In this document: in pieces, positions 50,593-58,162 of the stretch
How positions within the stretch are numbered: position 1 is the first letter of the stretch
Layout: every line of letters begins with the position of its first letter
Assembly (NCBI RefSeq): GCF_003259365.1
Contig: NZ_QLLY01000009.1
Coordinates: 125,259 to 189,258, forward strand
Origin: Streptomyces sp. PsTaAH-137
Lineage (GTDB): Bacteria; Actinomycetota; Actinomycetes; Streptomycetales; Streptomycetaceae
DNA: 64,000 bases
Direction: 5' to 3'
The notes under the pieces: generated by a model
Told to the model about the DNA's origin: nothing
Seen by the model: only the letters and a program-made list of their open reading frames with translations
Databases searched by the model: none
Translations under genes and position numbers: made by a program

Positions 50593-52173
50593 ATGGACGT
50601 CGAACAGGATGAGCCGAAGGCGGAGCGGAAGCGTGGCGGCACACGCCGGTGGATGATCGCGGCCGGTGCGGCCGTCGCCGCGGTCGCCGTCGCGGGCGGA
50701 GTGGTGCTGGCCCGGTCCGGCGCCCCCGGCATCGCCGCGCCCGGCACCTGCCACACCACGGCGCACGGCACGGCGCCCTCCGCCGCCCCGGCGACGTCCG
50801 GTCGGGCACCGGCCGGTACCGCGCCCGCCGCGGACTTCGACGGTGACGGTCACCCCGACCTGGCCATGGGCGCACTGGGCGACGTGGAGAACGCCGGCGG
50901 CGGCAGCATCGCGGTGGCCTACGGATCGGGCGACGGTACCGGTCTCGCCCGCTGCCAGCACCTCACGCAGAACGACGCCGCGATACCGGGGAAGGCCGAC
51001 TACGAGGCCTACTTCGGTTCGTGGGTCGCTGCCCGCGATTTCGACGGGGACGGCTACACCGACCTCGCCACCGCCGTCTACGACGACGAACCGAGCGTGA
51101 TCATCATGTGGGGCTCCCCGGACGGGCTGAAGAGCGCCGCCCGCGTCCCGGGCACCGACGGCAGTCATGTCTCCTGGGCACTGGACCCGATCCTGGAGGA
51201 GCGGCTCGTCGCCGGCGACTTCGACGGCGACGGGCACGCCGACCTGGTCTTCGGACTCGGCTCCGACAAGGGCCTGCTCAAGGGCCCCTTCACCCGCGAC
51301 GGCTCGCCGGCGAGCACCGGCCCGGTGTCTGCACCCCGCCGGCCCGCGCAGCACATCAGGTCCGCGAACTACGAGGACCTCGTCGCCGGGGACCTGGACG
51401 GCGACGGCGCCGACGAGCTGATCGCCTTCCACCACGACGAGCCGCTCGGCACCGCCACCTACGAGGAACGCCGGCCGGTGAGCTACTTCCACGCCCGTCG
51501 CGGCGGTCTCGTCCAGCCGGACGGCGTCGACCTGCCCGACGCGGCGGCCGGTGCGGTCGGCGACGTGGACGGCGACGGCCTCGCCGACCTCGTGCTCAGT
51601 CCCCGGCGAGGAAAGGTGAGCGACGGCGCGGTGAGCGTCGTGTACGGCTCCAGGACCGGTCCGGGGAACGGAGAACCGTCGGTGACCATCGACCGCGACA
51701 CCCCGGGTGTGCCGGGTGCGGTCGTCAAGAATCCCGGGAACGAGGACGCCGCCTACACCTCCCTGGACACCGGCGACGTCGACGGCGACGGCTACGCGGA
51801 CGTGGTCGCCGGCTTCTCGCGCGACGAGGCGCACGCGAAGACCGTCCCGGAACAGGTGATGCTCCTGCTGGGCGGCCCCGACGGCCTGACCGGCGAGGGA
51901 GCCCAGGTCGTCGACGCGGGCGACATCGGTGGCGACAGGCGCACCCGAGGCGCGTTCGGCCTGTCGGTGCGCCTCGTCGACATGAACGGCGATCACCGCG
52001 CCGACCTGACGGTGACCGCGCCCGGCGACGACGAGGTGCGCAGCTCCGCGTGGGTGCTGCCCGGCACCGGCCACGGCCTGTCGACCGACGGCGTCACGCG
52101 GCTGGACGGCGACAGCTTCGAGAGCGACGGGAAGCGGGGCCTCTACATGGGAGGCGGCGGCATCGCCCGCTAG
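50593..52173 (+). CDS. Exported FG-GAP/VCBS repeat protein
   Basis: About 526 residues. A short cytoplasmic basic part is followed by a signal-anchor helix (about 20-42), a Ser/Thr/Pro/Ala linker and seven FG-GAP-type blades each carrying a D-x-D-G-D-G calcium loop, for example DFDGDGHPDLAMG, DFDGDGYTDLATA, DVDGDGLADLVLS and DVDGDGYADVVAG. This gives an integrin-alpha-like seven-bladed propeller at the cell surface, ending just after the last blade with no extra domain. Role likely adhesive or scaffolding. Starts at 50581 (GTG) or 50593 (ATG) are both possible. Confidence 0.82.
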   Translation: MDVEQDEPKAERKRGGTRRWMIAAGAAVAAVAVAGGVVLARSGAPGIAAPGTCHTTAHGTAPSAAPATSGRAPAGTAPAADFDGDGHPDLAMGALGDVENAGGGSIAVAYGSGDGTGLARCQHLTQNDAAIPGKADYEAYFGSWVAARDFDGDGYTDLATAVYDDEPSVIIMWGSPDGLKSAARVPGTDGSHVSWALDPILEERLVAGDFDGDGHADLVFGLGSDKGLLKGPFTRDGSPASTGPVSAPRRPAQHIRSANYEDLVAGDLDGDGADELIAFHHDEPLGTATYEERRPVSYFHARRGGLVQPDGVDLPDAAAGAVGDVDGDGLADLVLSPRRGKVSDGAVSVVYGSRTGPGNGEPSVTIDRDTPGVPGAVVKNPGNEDAAYTSLDTGDVDGDGYADVVAGFSRDEAHAKTVPEQVMLLLGGPDGLTGEGAQVVDAGDIGGDRRTRGAFGLSVRLVDMNGDHRADLTVTAPGDDEVRSSAWVLPGTGHGLSTDGVTRLDGDSFESDGKRGLYMGGGGIAR

Positions 52174-52200
52174 AGCGCGACACGCTCCGCCGGACACGGC

Positions 52201-52995
52201 CTAGGGCAGGATCGAGTCCACGTAGCCGCCGTCCACGCGCAGCGCCCCGCCCGTGGTGGCGCTCGCCTGGGCCGAGGCGAGGTAGACGACCATGTTGGCG
52301 ATCTCCTCGGGCTCGATGAGGCGTTGCAGCAGCGACTGCGGGCGGTACTCGCGCATGAACGTCCGCTGGGCCTCCTCCCAGGGCAGGTCCCGGTCGACCA
52401 GGCCGTAGACGAAGTCCTCGACGCCGCCGGTGTGGGTGGGCCCCGCGATGACGGAGTTGACGGTCACCCCGGTTCCGGCCGCCTGTTTCGCGAAGCCGCG
52501 GGTGACCGCGAGCAGCGCCGTCTTGGACATGCCGTAGTGGATCATCTCCGCGGGGATCACCACCGCCGAGTCGCTGGCGATGTTCTGCACCCGGCCCCAG
52601 CCGCGCTCGGTCATCCCCGGGAGGTACTGGCGGATCATCCGGACCGCCGCCAGCACGTTCACCTCGAAGTAGCGGCGCCACTCCTCGTCGCTGATCTCCA
52701 GCGGGTCGGCCGAGTCGAAGATGCCGAGGTTGTTGACGAGGATGTCGACCCGCGGCAGTGCCTCGGCGGCGTGCCGGGCTCCCTCGTCGGTGGTGACGTC
52801 GGCGGCCACGGGCACCAGATCGGCGCCGGGGGCGTCGGCGCCGATCCGGCCGATGGCCTCGTCGACCCGTTCCCGCGTACGGCCGTTGATGCCGACGCGG
52901 GCTCCGGCCCGGGCGAGACCGGTGGCGATCGCGGCGCCGATGCCCTGGGTGGAGCCGGTGACCAGCGCGGTCCGTCCGGCCAGATCGATCTGCAT
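52201..52995 (-). CDS. Short-chain dehydrogenase/reductase
   Basis: A 264-residue SDR enzyme. The cofactor loop is ALVTGSTQGIGAAIATGLA, then DILVNNLGIFDSADP (NNxG motif), a catalytic Ser in IASDSAVV and the Tyr-Lys pair in YGMSKTALLAVTRG. Classical SDR length and a C-terminal GALRVDGGYVDSILP. NADP preference is hinted by the Arg in the loop ARVGINGR. Substrate unknown. The start faces the acetyltransferase gene across 181 bases that hold a LacI-type operator. Confidence 0.92.
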   Translation of the reverse strand: MQIDLAGRTALVTGSTQGIGAAIATGLARAGARVGINGRTRERVDEAIGRIGADAPGADLVPVAADVTTDEGARHAAEALPRVDILVNNLGIFDSADPLEISDEEWRRYFEVNVLAAVRMIRQYLPGMTERGWGRVQNIASDSAVVIPAEMIHYGMSKTALLAVTRGFAKQAAGTGVTVNSVIAGPTHTGGVEDFVYGLVDRDLPWEEAQRTFMREYRPQSLLQRLIEPEEIANMVVYLASAQASATTGGALRVDGGYVDSILP

Positions 52996-53143
52996 ACGGG
53001 CTGCTCCTCGTGAGGGTGACGGGTGTGCGGGTGAGCCCTACCCGGTGTGCGGGACGTACACCGGGCGGGTGTGGACCGTCGGAGTGGTGGGCGGCGCCGC
53101 CCGGAGACCGGCGGAGACCATGGGCGACCGGGAAAACCCGCTG

Positions 53144-53157
53144 CGGGAGCGCTCCCA
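53144..53157. promoter_or_regulatory. CebR-like LacI-family operator CGGGAGCGCTCCCA
   Basis: Thirteen of 14 bases match TGGGAGCGCTCCCA, the palindrome bound by the cellobiose regulator CebR and related LacI proteins of Streptomyces. The 12-bp core GGGAGCGCTCCC is perfect. It lies 19 bases before the acetyltransferase ATG and within the divergent gap to the SDR gene, a repressing position. Confidence 0.65.
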
Positions 53158-53176
53158 CCGTGGCAGGGTGCGGCGC

Positions 53177-53803
53177 ATGAAGAACACCCCGTTCGTCCGC
53201 CCCTACCGGTCCTCCGACCGTGAAGCGCTGGGGCACATCTGCGTCATGACGGCCCATCAGGGGCAGGACTCGTCGTCGCTGTACCCCGACCGCGAACTGA
53301 TGCCGTCGATCTTCGCCTACCCGTACGTCCACCTGGAGCCGGACTTCGCCTTCGTCCTGGACGACGGTGAGGGAACCGCCGTCGGATACGTCCTGGGCGT
53401 CCCGGACACCCCGGGATTCGTAGCCCGCTTCCGCACCGAATGGCTCCCCGGAGTGGCGGACCGCTATCCGCCGGTCGACGGCGCCGCCCGCACACCGAGC
53501 GAGGAGATGACCGGGCTGCTGCACACCCCCGAACGCATGGTCAGGGACGAACTCGCGGCGTTCCCGGCGCATTTGCACATCGACCTGCTGCCGCCCTGGC
53601 AGGGCAGGGGGTACGGCCGCACCCTGATGCACACGCTCCTGGACGCGCTGCACAAGCACGACGTGCCGGCCGTCCATCTGTGCATGGTGCGGGCCAACAC
53701 GGCGGCCCGGGCGTTCTACGACCGGCTGGGTTTCCGGCAACTGACGGTCCCCGACCCGGGGCCGGTCTGGTACCTGGGCCGCTCCACGAGTGTGTCCGGA
53801 TGA
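53177..53803 (+). CDS. GNAT-family N-acetyltransferase (OGA-HAT-like)
   Basis: A 208-residue acetyltransferase. It begins FVRPYRSSDREALGHICV and has a long middle region (YPYVHLEPDFAFVLDDGEGTAVGYVLGVPDT, typical of the NagJ/OGA-C-terminal-like group). The acetyl-CoA loop is PPWQGRGYGRTLMHTLLDAL (the Q/RxxGxG/A motif), followed by LCMVRANTAARAFYDRLGF. The acceptor is unknown. A CebR-like operator overlaps its promoter, hinting at sugar control. Only a weak AGGG ribosome site precedes the ATG. Confidence 0.87.
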   Translation: MKNTPFVRPYRSSDREALGHICVMTAHQGQDSSSLYPDRELMPSIFAYPYVHLEPDFAFVLDDGEGTAVGYVLGVPDTPGFVARFRTEWLPGVADRYPPVDGAARTPSEEMTGLLHTPERMVRDELAAFPAHLHIDLLPPWQGRGYGRTLMHTLLDALHKHDVPAVHLCMVRANTAARAFYDRLGFRQLTVPDPGPVWYLGRSTSVSG

Positions 53804-53825
53804 GCCCGCACCGCCCGATCGACGG

Positions 53826-54074
53826 TCAGCCTTCGTCCTTGCCGTAGCGGCGCTCGAACGCCGCGACGCGCCCCTCGGTGTCCACGGTGCGCGCCTTCCC
53901 CGTGTAGAAGGGATGGCTCTCCGCCGAGATCTCCACGTCGACCACGGGATAGGTCTCCCCGTCGTCCCACTCGATCGTCGCGTCCGTCCGCGCCGTGGAC
54001 CGGGTCAAGAACGCGTAGCCGGCGGCCTTGTCCCGGAAGACCACGGGACGGTAGTCGGGATTGTCCTGAGCCAT
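53826..54074 (-). CDS. rpmE2: Type B ribosomal protein L31 (zinc-free paralogue)
   Basis: An 82-residue L31 of the C-minus type: DYRPVVFRDKAAGYAFLTRST, IEWDDGETYPVVDVEISAESHPFYTGKARTVDTEGRVAAFERRYG. The Cys residues that bind zinc in the A type are absent, as expected. Such copies replace the zinc form in the 50S subunit under zinc shortage, usually under Zur. The ATG has AAGGAG 6 bases upstream. I see no Zur-box-like palindrome in its 120-base leader. Confidence 0.93.
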   Translation of the reverse strand: MAQDNPDYRPVVFRDKAAGYAFLTRSTARTDATIEWDDGETYPVVDVEISAESHPFYTGKARTVDTEGRVAAFERRYGKDEG

Positions 54075-54160
54075 GCCTGCTCCTTCGCTTCGGCCTGTGC
54101 CCATCGTCGTCCACCGGCCGGACCGGCGCCATGCGAGCGACATCCCGGGGGAGTCCCGCT

Positions 54161-54185
54161 GTTTGTCCCGGCCGGATCCGGCTAT
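54161..54185 (+). promoter_or_regulatory. SigB-like promoter of the Ala-rich protein
   Basis: GTTTG (54161-54165) and GGCTAT (54180-54185) are 14 bases apart. This fits the GNNT-N14/16-GGGTAY stress-sigma pattern of Streptomyces except for one base of the -10. It lies only 10 bases before the ATG, so the message would be nearly leaderless. Confidence 0.4.
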
Positions 54186-54194
54186 TCGCACACC

Positions 54195-54635
54195 ATGGCG
54201 AACACACAGGACAACGGAGAGACAGCCGCACCGACCGCCGGGACGGCACAGCCGGCCGCGGCGAAGGCTGCGGAGAAGACCGCGGGAAAGTTCGCGGCCA
54301 AGGCGGAGGCGGCCGGTGCGGGCGCGGGCCGCGTCGCCCGTGCGGTCGGCACCGAGGGAGCCCACGCGGCGACCACGGCGACCGCCGCGCTGGACGGCGC
54401 CCGTTCCACGGTGACGTCGGCTGCGGGTCAGGCGGCTTCCGCCGCGACGGCGGCTGCGGGACAGGCCGCCTCGGCCGCTTCGACGGCCTGGGCCGCGCTC
54501 AAGGACCACAAGGTCGTCGCTGCCGGTGTGACGGCCGGCGCCACGGCTCTGGTGGTGGGCTCCTACGCGGCCGGGCGCCGTGCGGAGCGCGGCGCCCAGG
54601 GGCCGCTCACGCGACTGACCGGCGGTCGCGTCTGA
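54195..54635 (+). CDS. Alanine-rich protein of unknown function
   Basis: A 146-residue protein, over one third alanine, with a helical repeat (SAAGQAASAATAAAGQAASAAS, partly duplicated as AAGQAASAA). One hydrophobic segment lies near the C-terminus (VVAAGVTAGATALVVGSYAAG), followed by a basic tail. This layout resembles stress-induced amphipathic or phasin-like proteins and may associate with membranes. No homologous family is recognised. It seems to have a SigB-like promoter. Confidence 0.6.
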   Translation: MANTQDNGETAAPTAGTAQPAAAKAAEKTAGKFAAKAEAAGAGAGRVARAVGTEGAHAATTATAALDGARSTVTSAAGQAASAATAAAGQAASAASTAWAALKDHKVVAAGVTAGATALVVGSYAAGRRAERGAQGPLTRLTGGRV

Positions 54636-54650
54636 CGGGCCGCGGGCTGC

Positions 54651-54866
54651 TCAACGCCCGTCCGGACGGATGGAGTTGAGCAGCACCGCTGCCACGCTGT
54701 GCCCGCGTCGGTCGAGCAGTCGGCCCGCGGGCTCGAGCGTGTGCAGCACCAGTTGTGCGAGGCGTCGGTTCGGCAGGGCCTCCGTGGGAACGGCCCCGCA
54801 GTGGACCACCGACGCCGGGAACCCGATGAGCGGCCGGGTCGGATCGTCGAAGGACGAGCAGGTCAC
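54651..54866 (-). CDS. Possible small protein of unknown function
   Basis: A 71-residue frame starting at GTG 54866, with a mid-length hydrophobic helix region and sensible residue content (LAQLVLHTLEPAGRLLDRRGHSVAAVLLNSI). There is no good ribosome site. The alternative is that this stretch is non-coding, so it is listed at low confidence. Confidence 0.33.
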   Translation of the reverse strand: MTCSSFDDPTRPLIGFPASVVHCGAVPTEALPNRRLAQLVLHTLEPAGRLLDRRGHSVAAVLLNSIRPDGR

Positions 54867-55138
54867 GTCCGCCGGAGGTCTGTTTGAGGCCGGGCACTTT
54901 CGGTGCTCGTCGCGCCGTTCCTGGTGGCGTGACCGGCCGTGCTCGGCGTCTTCTACGGCCTCGGCCTGCCCCTCGGCCCGGGGCCCTCGCTGCGCTCACC
55001 CTGACATGACGACGGAGGCGCGTCCTCGTCCCAGGACGCGCCCCCAGCTCATCGGATCCCGCTCTCGCGGATGACGGGATCACACTCCGGGTGCCCTCGC
55101 CGACCCGGCTCAAACAGGCGTGAACTCGTGTGTGCGGC
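54867..55138. other. Intergenic stretch without a convincing gene
   Basis: Between the weak small frame and the DUF5133 gene I find no persuasive coding frame: short overlapping frames show Arg/Ser-rich shadow composition. It contains one clear hairpin (55017-55042) near its right end. With the small frame counted as doubtful, the true gap could run from 54636. Confidence 0.5.
55017..55042. terminator. Hairpin terminator downstream of the DUF5133 gene
   Basis: A perfect 10-bp stem GGCGCGTCCT with loop CGTCCC and its complement AGGACGCGCC, ending 97 bases past the DUF5133 stop on the minus strand. It has no T-run, as usual in GC-rich actinomycetes. Confidence 0.6.
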
Positions 55139-55369
55139 TCACGCGGCCTGCGGTTCGTCGGACCCGCGTGCCGCGGCCTGCTCCAGGACCAGGTCGGCGG
55201 CGGCGAGGGCGTCGCGGATGGTCCGGGTCCCGGTGCACACGCACAGCGTGTAGGTCACGTCGTCGAGCTGCCAGCGCAACTCCTGCGACGGGCGCTCGCA
55301 GTACCGCATCTGCAGATCGGCGTAGCGGCTCAGCAGCGTACGGACGAACGTGGCGTCGGGCATCAGCAT
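55139..55369 (-). CDS. DUF5133-family small protein
   Basis: A 76-residue protein with the DUF5133 pattern: MLMPDATFVRTLLSRYADLQMRYCERPSQELRWQLDDVTYTLCVCTGTRTIRDALAAAD. The YTLCVxTGTR block is the family hallmark. These are short soluble Streptomyces proteins of unknown function. Start ATG 55369 has an AGCAGG site. A 16-bp palindrome lies about 22-37 bases upstream. Confidence 0.83.
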   Translation of the reverse strand: MLMPDATFVRTLLSRYADLQMRYCERPSQELRWQLDDVTYTLCVCTGTRTIRDALAAADLVLEQAAARGSDEPQAA

Positions 55370-55390
55370 GGAAGGCCTGCTCTCGCTCGG

Positions 55391-55406
55391 GGGGAGGTAC
55401 CTCCCC
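55391..55406. promoter_or_regulatory. 16-bp palindrome GGGGAGGTACCTCCCC
   Basis: A perfect no-spacer palindrome 22-37 bases before the DUF5133 start and 80 bases past the dps stop. It may be an operator or a leader hairpin of DUF5133. The binder is unknown. Confidence 0.5.
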
Positions 55407-55485
55407 ATGCCCCGCCTGTCACGGTCCATGCGCGCGGCGTGGTCGACGTGACCTGATTCACTCGCGAACGCGCCCTGGTGGACGG

Positions 55486-56043
55486 CTAGTTGACGGCCCG
55501 GTGGGCTGCTTCCGCCTCGGTGTCGGCCGAGCCGGTGCGCAGCGAACCGCCCGCCGTCTCCAGGTGCGCGCGGACGAACCACTGGAACTGCTCCAGGTCG
55601 CGCAGCTGGCCGATCAGGAGGTCCTCCGTGGCGGTGTCGATGGCGCCGACCGCCGAGATCGCCTTGCGCAGGTCCTCAAGGATCCCGGTGTAGACGACGT
55701 CGAGCGCCCCGAGATGGGCGATGGCGTCGGCCCGGCCCACGCTGTAGTCCTGCCACGACCGGGCGGCCACGAGCGCGCCCGGCGTGCCCTGGCTGACCCC
55801 GCCGAGGGCGGCCGCGCGCTCCGCGACGTCGTCGGCCATCGCGCGGACCTTGTCGACCTGCGGGTCGAGCATCTCGTGGACGGCGATGAAGTGCGGCCCG
55901 ACGACGTTCCAGTGGACGTGCTTCAGCGTCAGGTGGAGATCGTTGAGCGCGTGCAGGCGCATCTGGAGGATCTCGATCAGCTCTCCGGCCTGGTCCACGG
56001 TGAGGCCGGGGACGGTGTACTTCGGAGTGCTCTGCGGAGTCAT
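55486..56043 (-). CDS. dps: Dps-family DNA-binding ferritin-like protein
   Basis: A 185-residue Dps: a short N-terminal tail, helix 1 with LNDLHLTLKHVHWNVVGPHFIAVHEMLDPQVD, which carries the ferroxidase His/Asp/Glu residues, then DDVAERAAALGG and a C-terminal tail DTEAEAAHRAVN. It forms a dodecamer that oxidises and stores iron and shields DNA in stress. A SigB-type promoter lies 44 bases upstream. The N-terminus, starting at ATG 56043, lacks the long basic tail of some homologues. Confidence 0.93.
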   Translation of the reverse strand: MTPQSTPKYTVPGLTVDQAGELIEILQMRLHALNDLHLTLKHVHWNVVGPHFIAVHEMLDPQVDKVRAMADDVAERAAALGGVSQGTPGALVAARSWQDYSVGRADAIAHLGALDVVYTGILEDLRKAISAVGAIDTATEDLLIGQLRDLEQFQWFVRAHLETAGGSLRTGSADTEAEAAHRAVN

Positions 56044-56086
56044 GGTGGTATGGGTCCCTTCGTACCGGACGGGCTGTCCCGCCCCA

Positions 56087-56110
56087 GTACCCGCCTGACG
56101 GGATTTACAC
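56087..56110 (-). promoter_or_regulatory. SigB-type promoter of dps
   Basis: On the minus strand GTGT (56107-56110) and GGGTAC (56087-56092) are 14 bases apart, matching GNNT-N14/16-GGGTAC, the general-stress sigma pattern of Streptomyces. The -10 ends 44 bases before the dps ATG. Stress sigma control of dps is known in the genus and fits here. Confidence 0.6.
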
Positions 56111-56297
56111 CCGTTCGTCACCCGGGAAAAGGATCACCACCGCAGGCCCGGCCGGTCCGCACCACCGGCGCGCCGGGTTGACACGGTGGCGTCTGCCGCA
56201 GCGACGGGGTTCGATCGTGTGACGCGCGGCCTCCGCTCCACGGTGCCGCTCCGGTTCCGTGCCTAGCCTGGGGACCCTTCGACAGGGAGGTGCTCTG

Positions 56298-56462
56298 GTG
56301 TCCGAGGACGAGCCGCAGCACGCGGGACTGCTGGGCGTGGAGATGCGCAGTGTGCCGCTGGACGACGGCAGCGTGGTGACGATCGTGTGCGACGCGGGAC
56401 TCTCCGCCGAGGAGGCACGGGCCCGCGCCCAGAGCGTCGCGCAGGACAACCGCCGTCCCTAG
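56298..56462 (+). CDS. Small hypothetical protein
   Basis: A 54-residue protein starting at GTG with a strong GGGAGG site 7 bases before. The sequence GVEMRSVPLDDGSVVTIVCDAGLSAEEARARAQSVAQDN is a small alpha/beta unit with a single Cys. No family recognised. Codon use is like neighbouring genes, so it is likely real. Confidence 0.6.
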   Translation: MSEDEPQHAGLLGVEMRSVPLDDGSVVTIVCDAGLSAEEARARAQSVAQDNRRP

Positions 56463-56658
56463 ATCGTGTCCGCCGGGGCGGGCCCACCCTCCCCGGCGTC
56501 TGCGCCCGGCGGGATGCGCGGCGTAGAAACGCCGTACATCGGCGCCGCCCGGTGCGTGCCCTGCGGCGCGGCGGGAAGGTGGAGTGCCTTGCGAGGCGGG
56601 CGCCCCGGCCCGCTTCCCGGACCTCGCCGCGACCTGCGGCGCACCACGGGAGTGAGTC

Positions 56659-58104
56659 ATGCCGCAACCGGCCGCGTTCCACGATCTTGGCGCCCTGCGA
56701 TTCGACGGCGGGGCCGCGCTCGAACCCGGCTCCGTGGACCGGGTCCGCGCGGCCGTGCGGGACAGCGGCGTCCGCGAGCTGTACGTCGTCGTCCACGGAG
56801 CCCACAACGACGAGGCCGTCGGCGCCGCCGTCGACGGCGCGTACCGCCACCTGCTGGCCGAGGCCTGGCACGACGCGCCCGGCCGGGCCGGAATGCTCGC
56901 CGTGCGCTGGCCCTCGCTCTGCTTCCGCGACGAGGACCTGCCCGGTGTGGGTCACCGGGCGGACGGCACGGAGGTCGACCAGGAGACGTTCCGTGATCTG
57001 GTGCGCCACTTGCCGGGCCACGACGACGAGTTGGCCGAGATCGTCGCCCTGCTGCGGGACCGGCCCGACCACGAGACCGCCTTCGACGACTTCGGTTCGC
57101 AACTGCGCCGTCTCGCGGAGGTCCCGTTGCAGGACCCGGTGGCACCGTTCGGCGGCGACACCGAGGGCGAGATCCTGCCGCAGTCCGACCCCCTCATGCT
57201 CTTCGAGGACACCCGGACCATGTGCGCCGAGTTCGCGGGCGCGCTCCAGGACCTGCGCCGGGCCGGGGACACGGGCTCCGCCCGGCACGAGGACGACAGG
57301 AGGGGGATCGCCGCCGGGGAGGACCCCCTCGCCGCGCTGCGCCCCGCGCAGCCGCTGAGCGAGCGAGTGGGCCGCGTCGGCACGGTCACCTCCGGCGGCC
57401 CGCTGGGGGAGCGGGCCGCAGCCGACCGGGCCGAACTGTGGGAGGGAGCCCGCGAACTCTTCCGCCAGGTCGTCCGCCACATGCTGCGCCGCCGCGCCGG
57501 ATACATCGGGGAACTCGGCCTCGGCCCCGTCCTGCCCGCACTCGCCGAGGACTCCGGGATACGGCTGCACCTCGTCGGGCACGGCCTCGGCGCCCGACTG
57601 GCCGGCTTCGCGCTGCGCGGCCTGGAGCGCGGCGGCGCGGAGCCGGTCCTGCTGTCCTCGCTCACACTGCTCCAGGGCGAGATGTCGCACTTCGCGTTCG
57701 CCGACAGCCTGCCGCAGCAGTTCTCGGGCCACGGCGCGCTGTGGAGCCTCCAACGCCTCGTCCAGGGGCCGCTGTTCTGCACGTTCTCCCACCTCGACTT
57801 CCACCTCGGCGTGCTCTACCCGCTGTCCGCCCAGATGATCGGCGACTCCGTCGACACCGTGTCGATCGCCCGGAAATGGGGTGCCCTCGGCTTCGACGGC
57901 ATCCAGGGCGTCGAGGGGCCCGCCCCGGCGCGCCTGGGGGAGACGGGGAAGGAGGACCTGCGGCGCCTGCCCTACCTGAACGTCGACGTCTCCGAAGTGA
58001 TCCGCTCGGCCGACCGGCCCCTCAGCGGCCACCACGAGGTGATGGGTCCCGAGATCGGACAGCTGCTGCGGCAGGCCGCCGACGTGCCCGGCGGCGCCCG
58101 CTGA
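56659..58104 (+). CDS. Alpha/beta-hydrolase-fold protein with altered nucleophile elbow
   Basis: A 481-residue soluble protein. An early strand YVVVHGAHNDEAVG and a later elbow HLVGHGLGARLAGFAL give the alpha/beta-hydrolase plan, but the elbow reads G-H-G-L-G where G-H-S-x-G is standard: the nucleophile position is Gly. His candidates at the C-terminus (LSGHHEVMGPEI) remain. So it may be a non-catalytic homologue. Long acidic helical inserts separate the core parts. GGGAG precedes the ATG by 7 bases. The next gene follows after 58 bases. Confidence 0.7.
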   Translation: MPQPAAFHDLGALRFDGGAALEPGSVDRVRAAVRDSGVRELYVVVHGAHNDEAVGAAVDGAYRHLLAEAWHDAPGRAGMLAVRWPSLCFRDEDLPGVGHRADGTEVDQETFRDLVRHLPGHDDELAEIVALLRDRPDHETAFDDFGSQLRRLAEVPLQDPVAPFGGDTEGEILPQSDPLMLFEDTRTMCAEFAGALQDLRRAGDTGSARHEDDRRGIAAGEDPLAALRPAQPLSERVGRVGTVTSGGPLGERAAADRAELWEGARELFRQVVRHMLRRRAGYIGELGLGPVLPALAEDSGIRLHLVGHGLGARLAGFALRGLERGGAEPVLLSSLTLLQGEMSHFAFADSLPQQFSGHGALWSLQRLVQGPLFCTFSHLDFHLGVLYPLSAQMIGDSVDTVSIARKWGALGFDGIQGVEGPAPARLGETGKEDLRRLPYLNVDVSEVIRSADRPLSGHHEVMGPEIGQLLRQAADVPGGAR

Positions 58105-58162
58105 GCGACGCTGGACAGGTGACGGCGAGACCGCGAGCACGACGGCCGGGCCGGAGGTGACG

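Noticed and set aside
54195..54635. Phasin or gas-vesicle protein
   Set aside because: Alanine-rich helical repeats alone do not support a specific family and no related genes are nearby.
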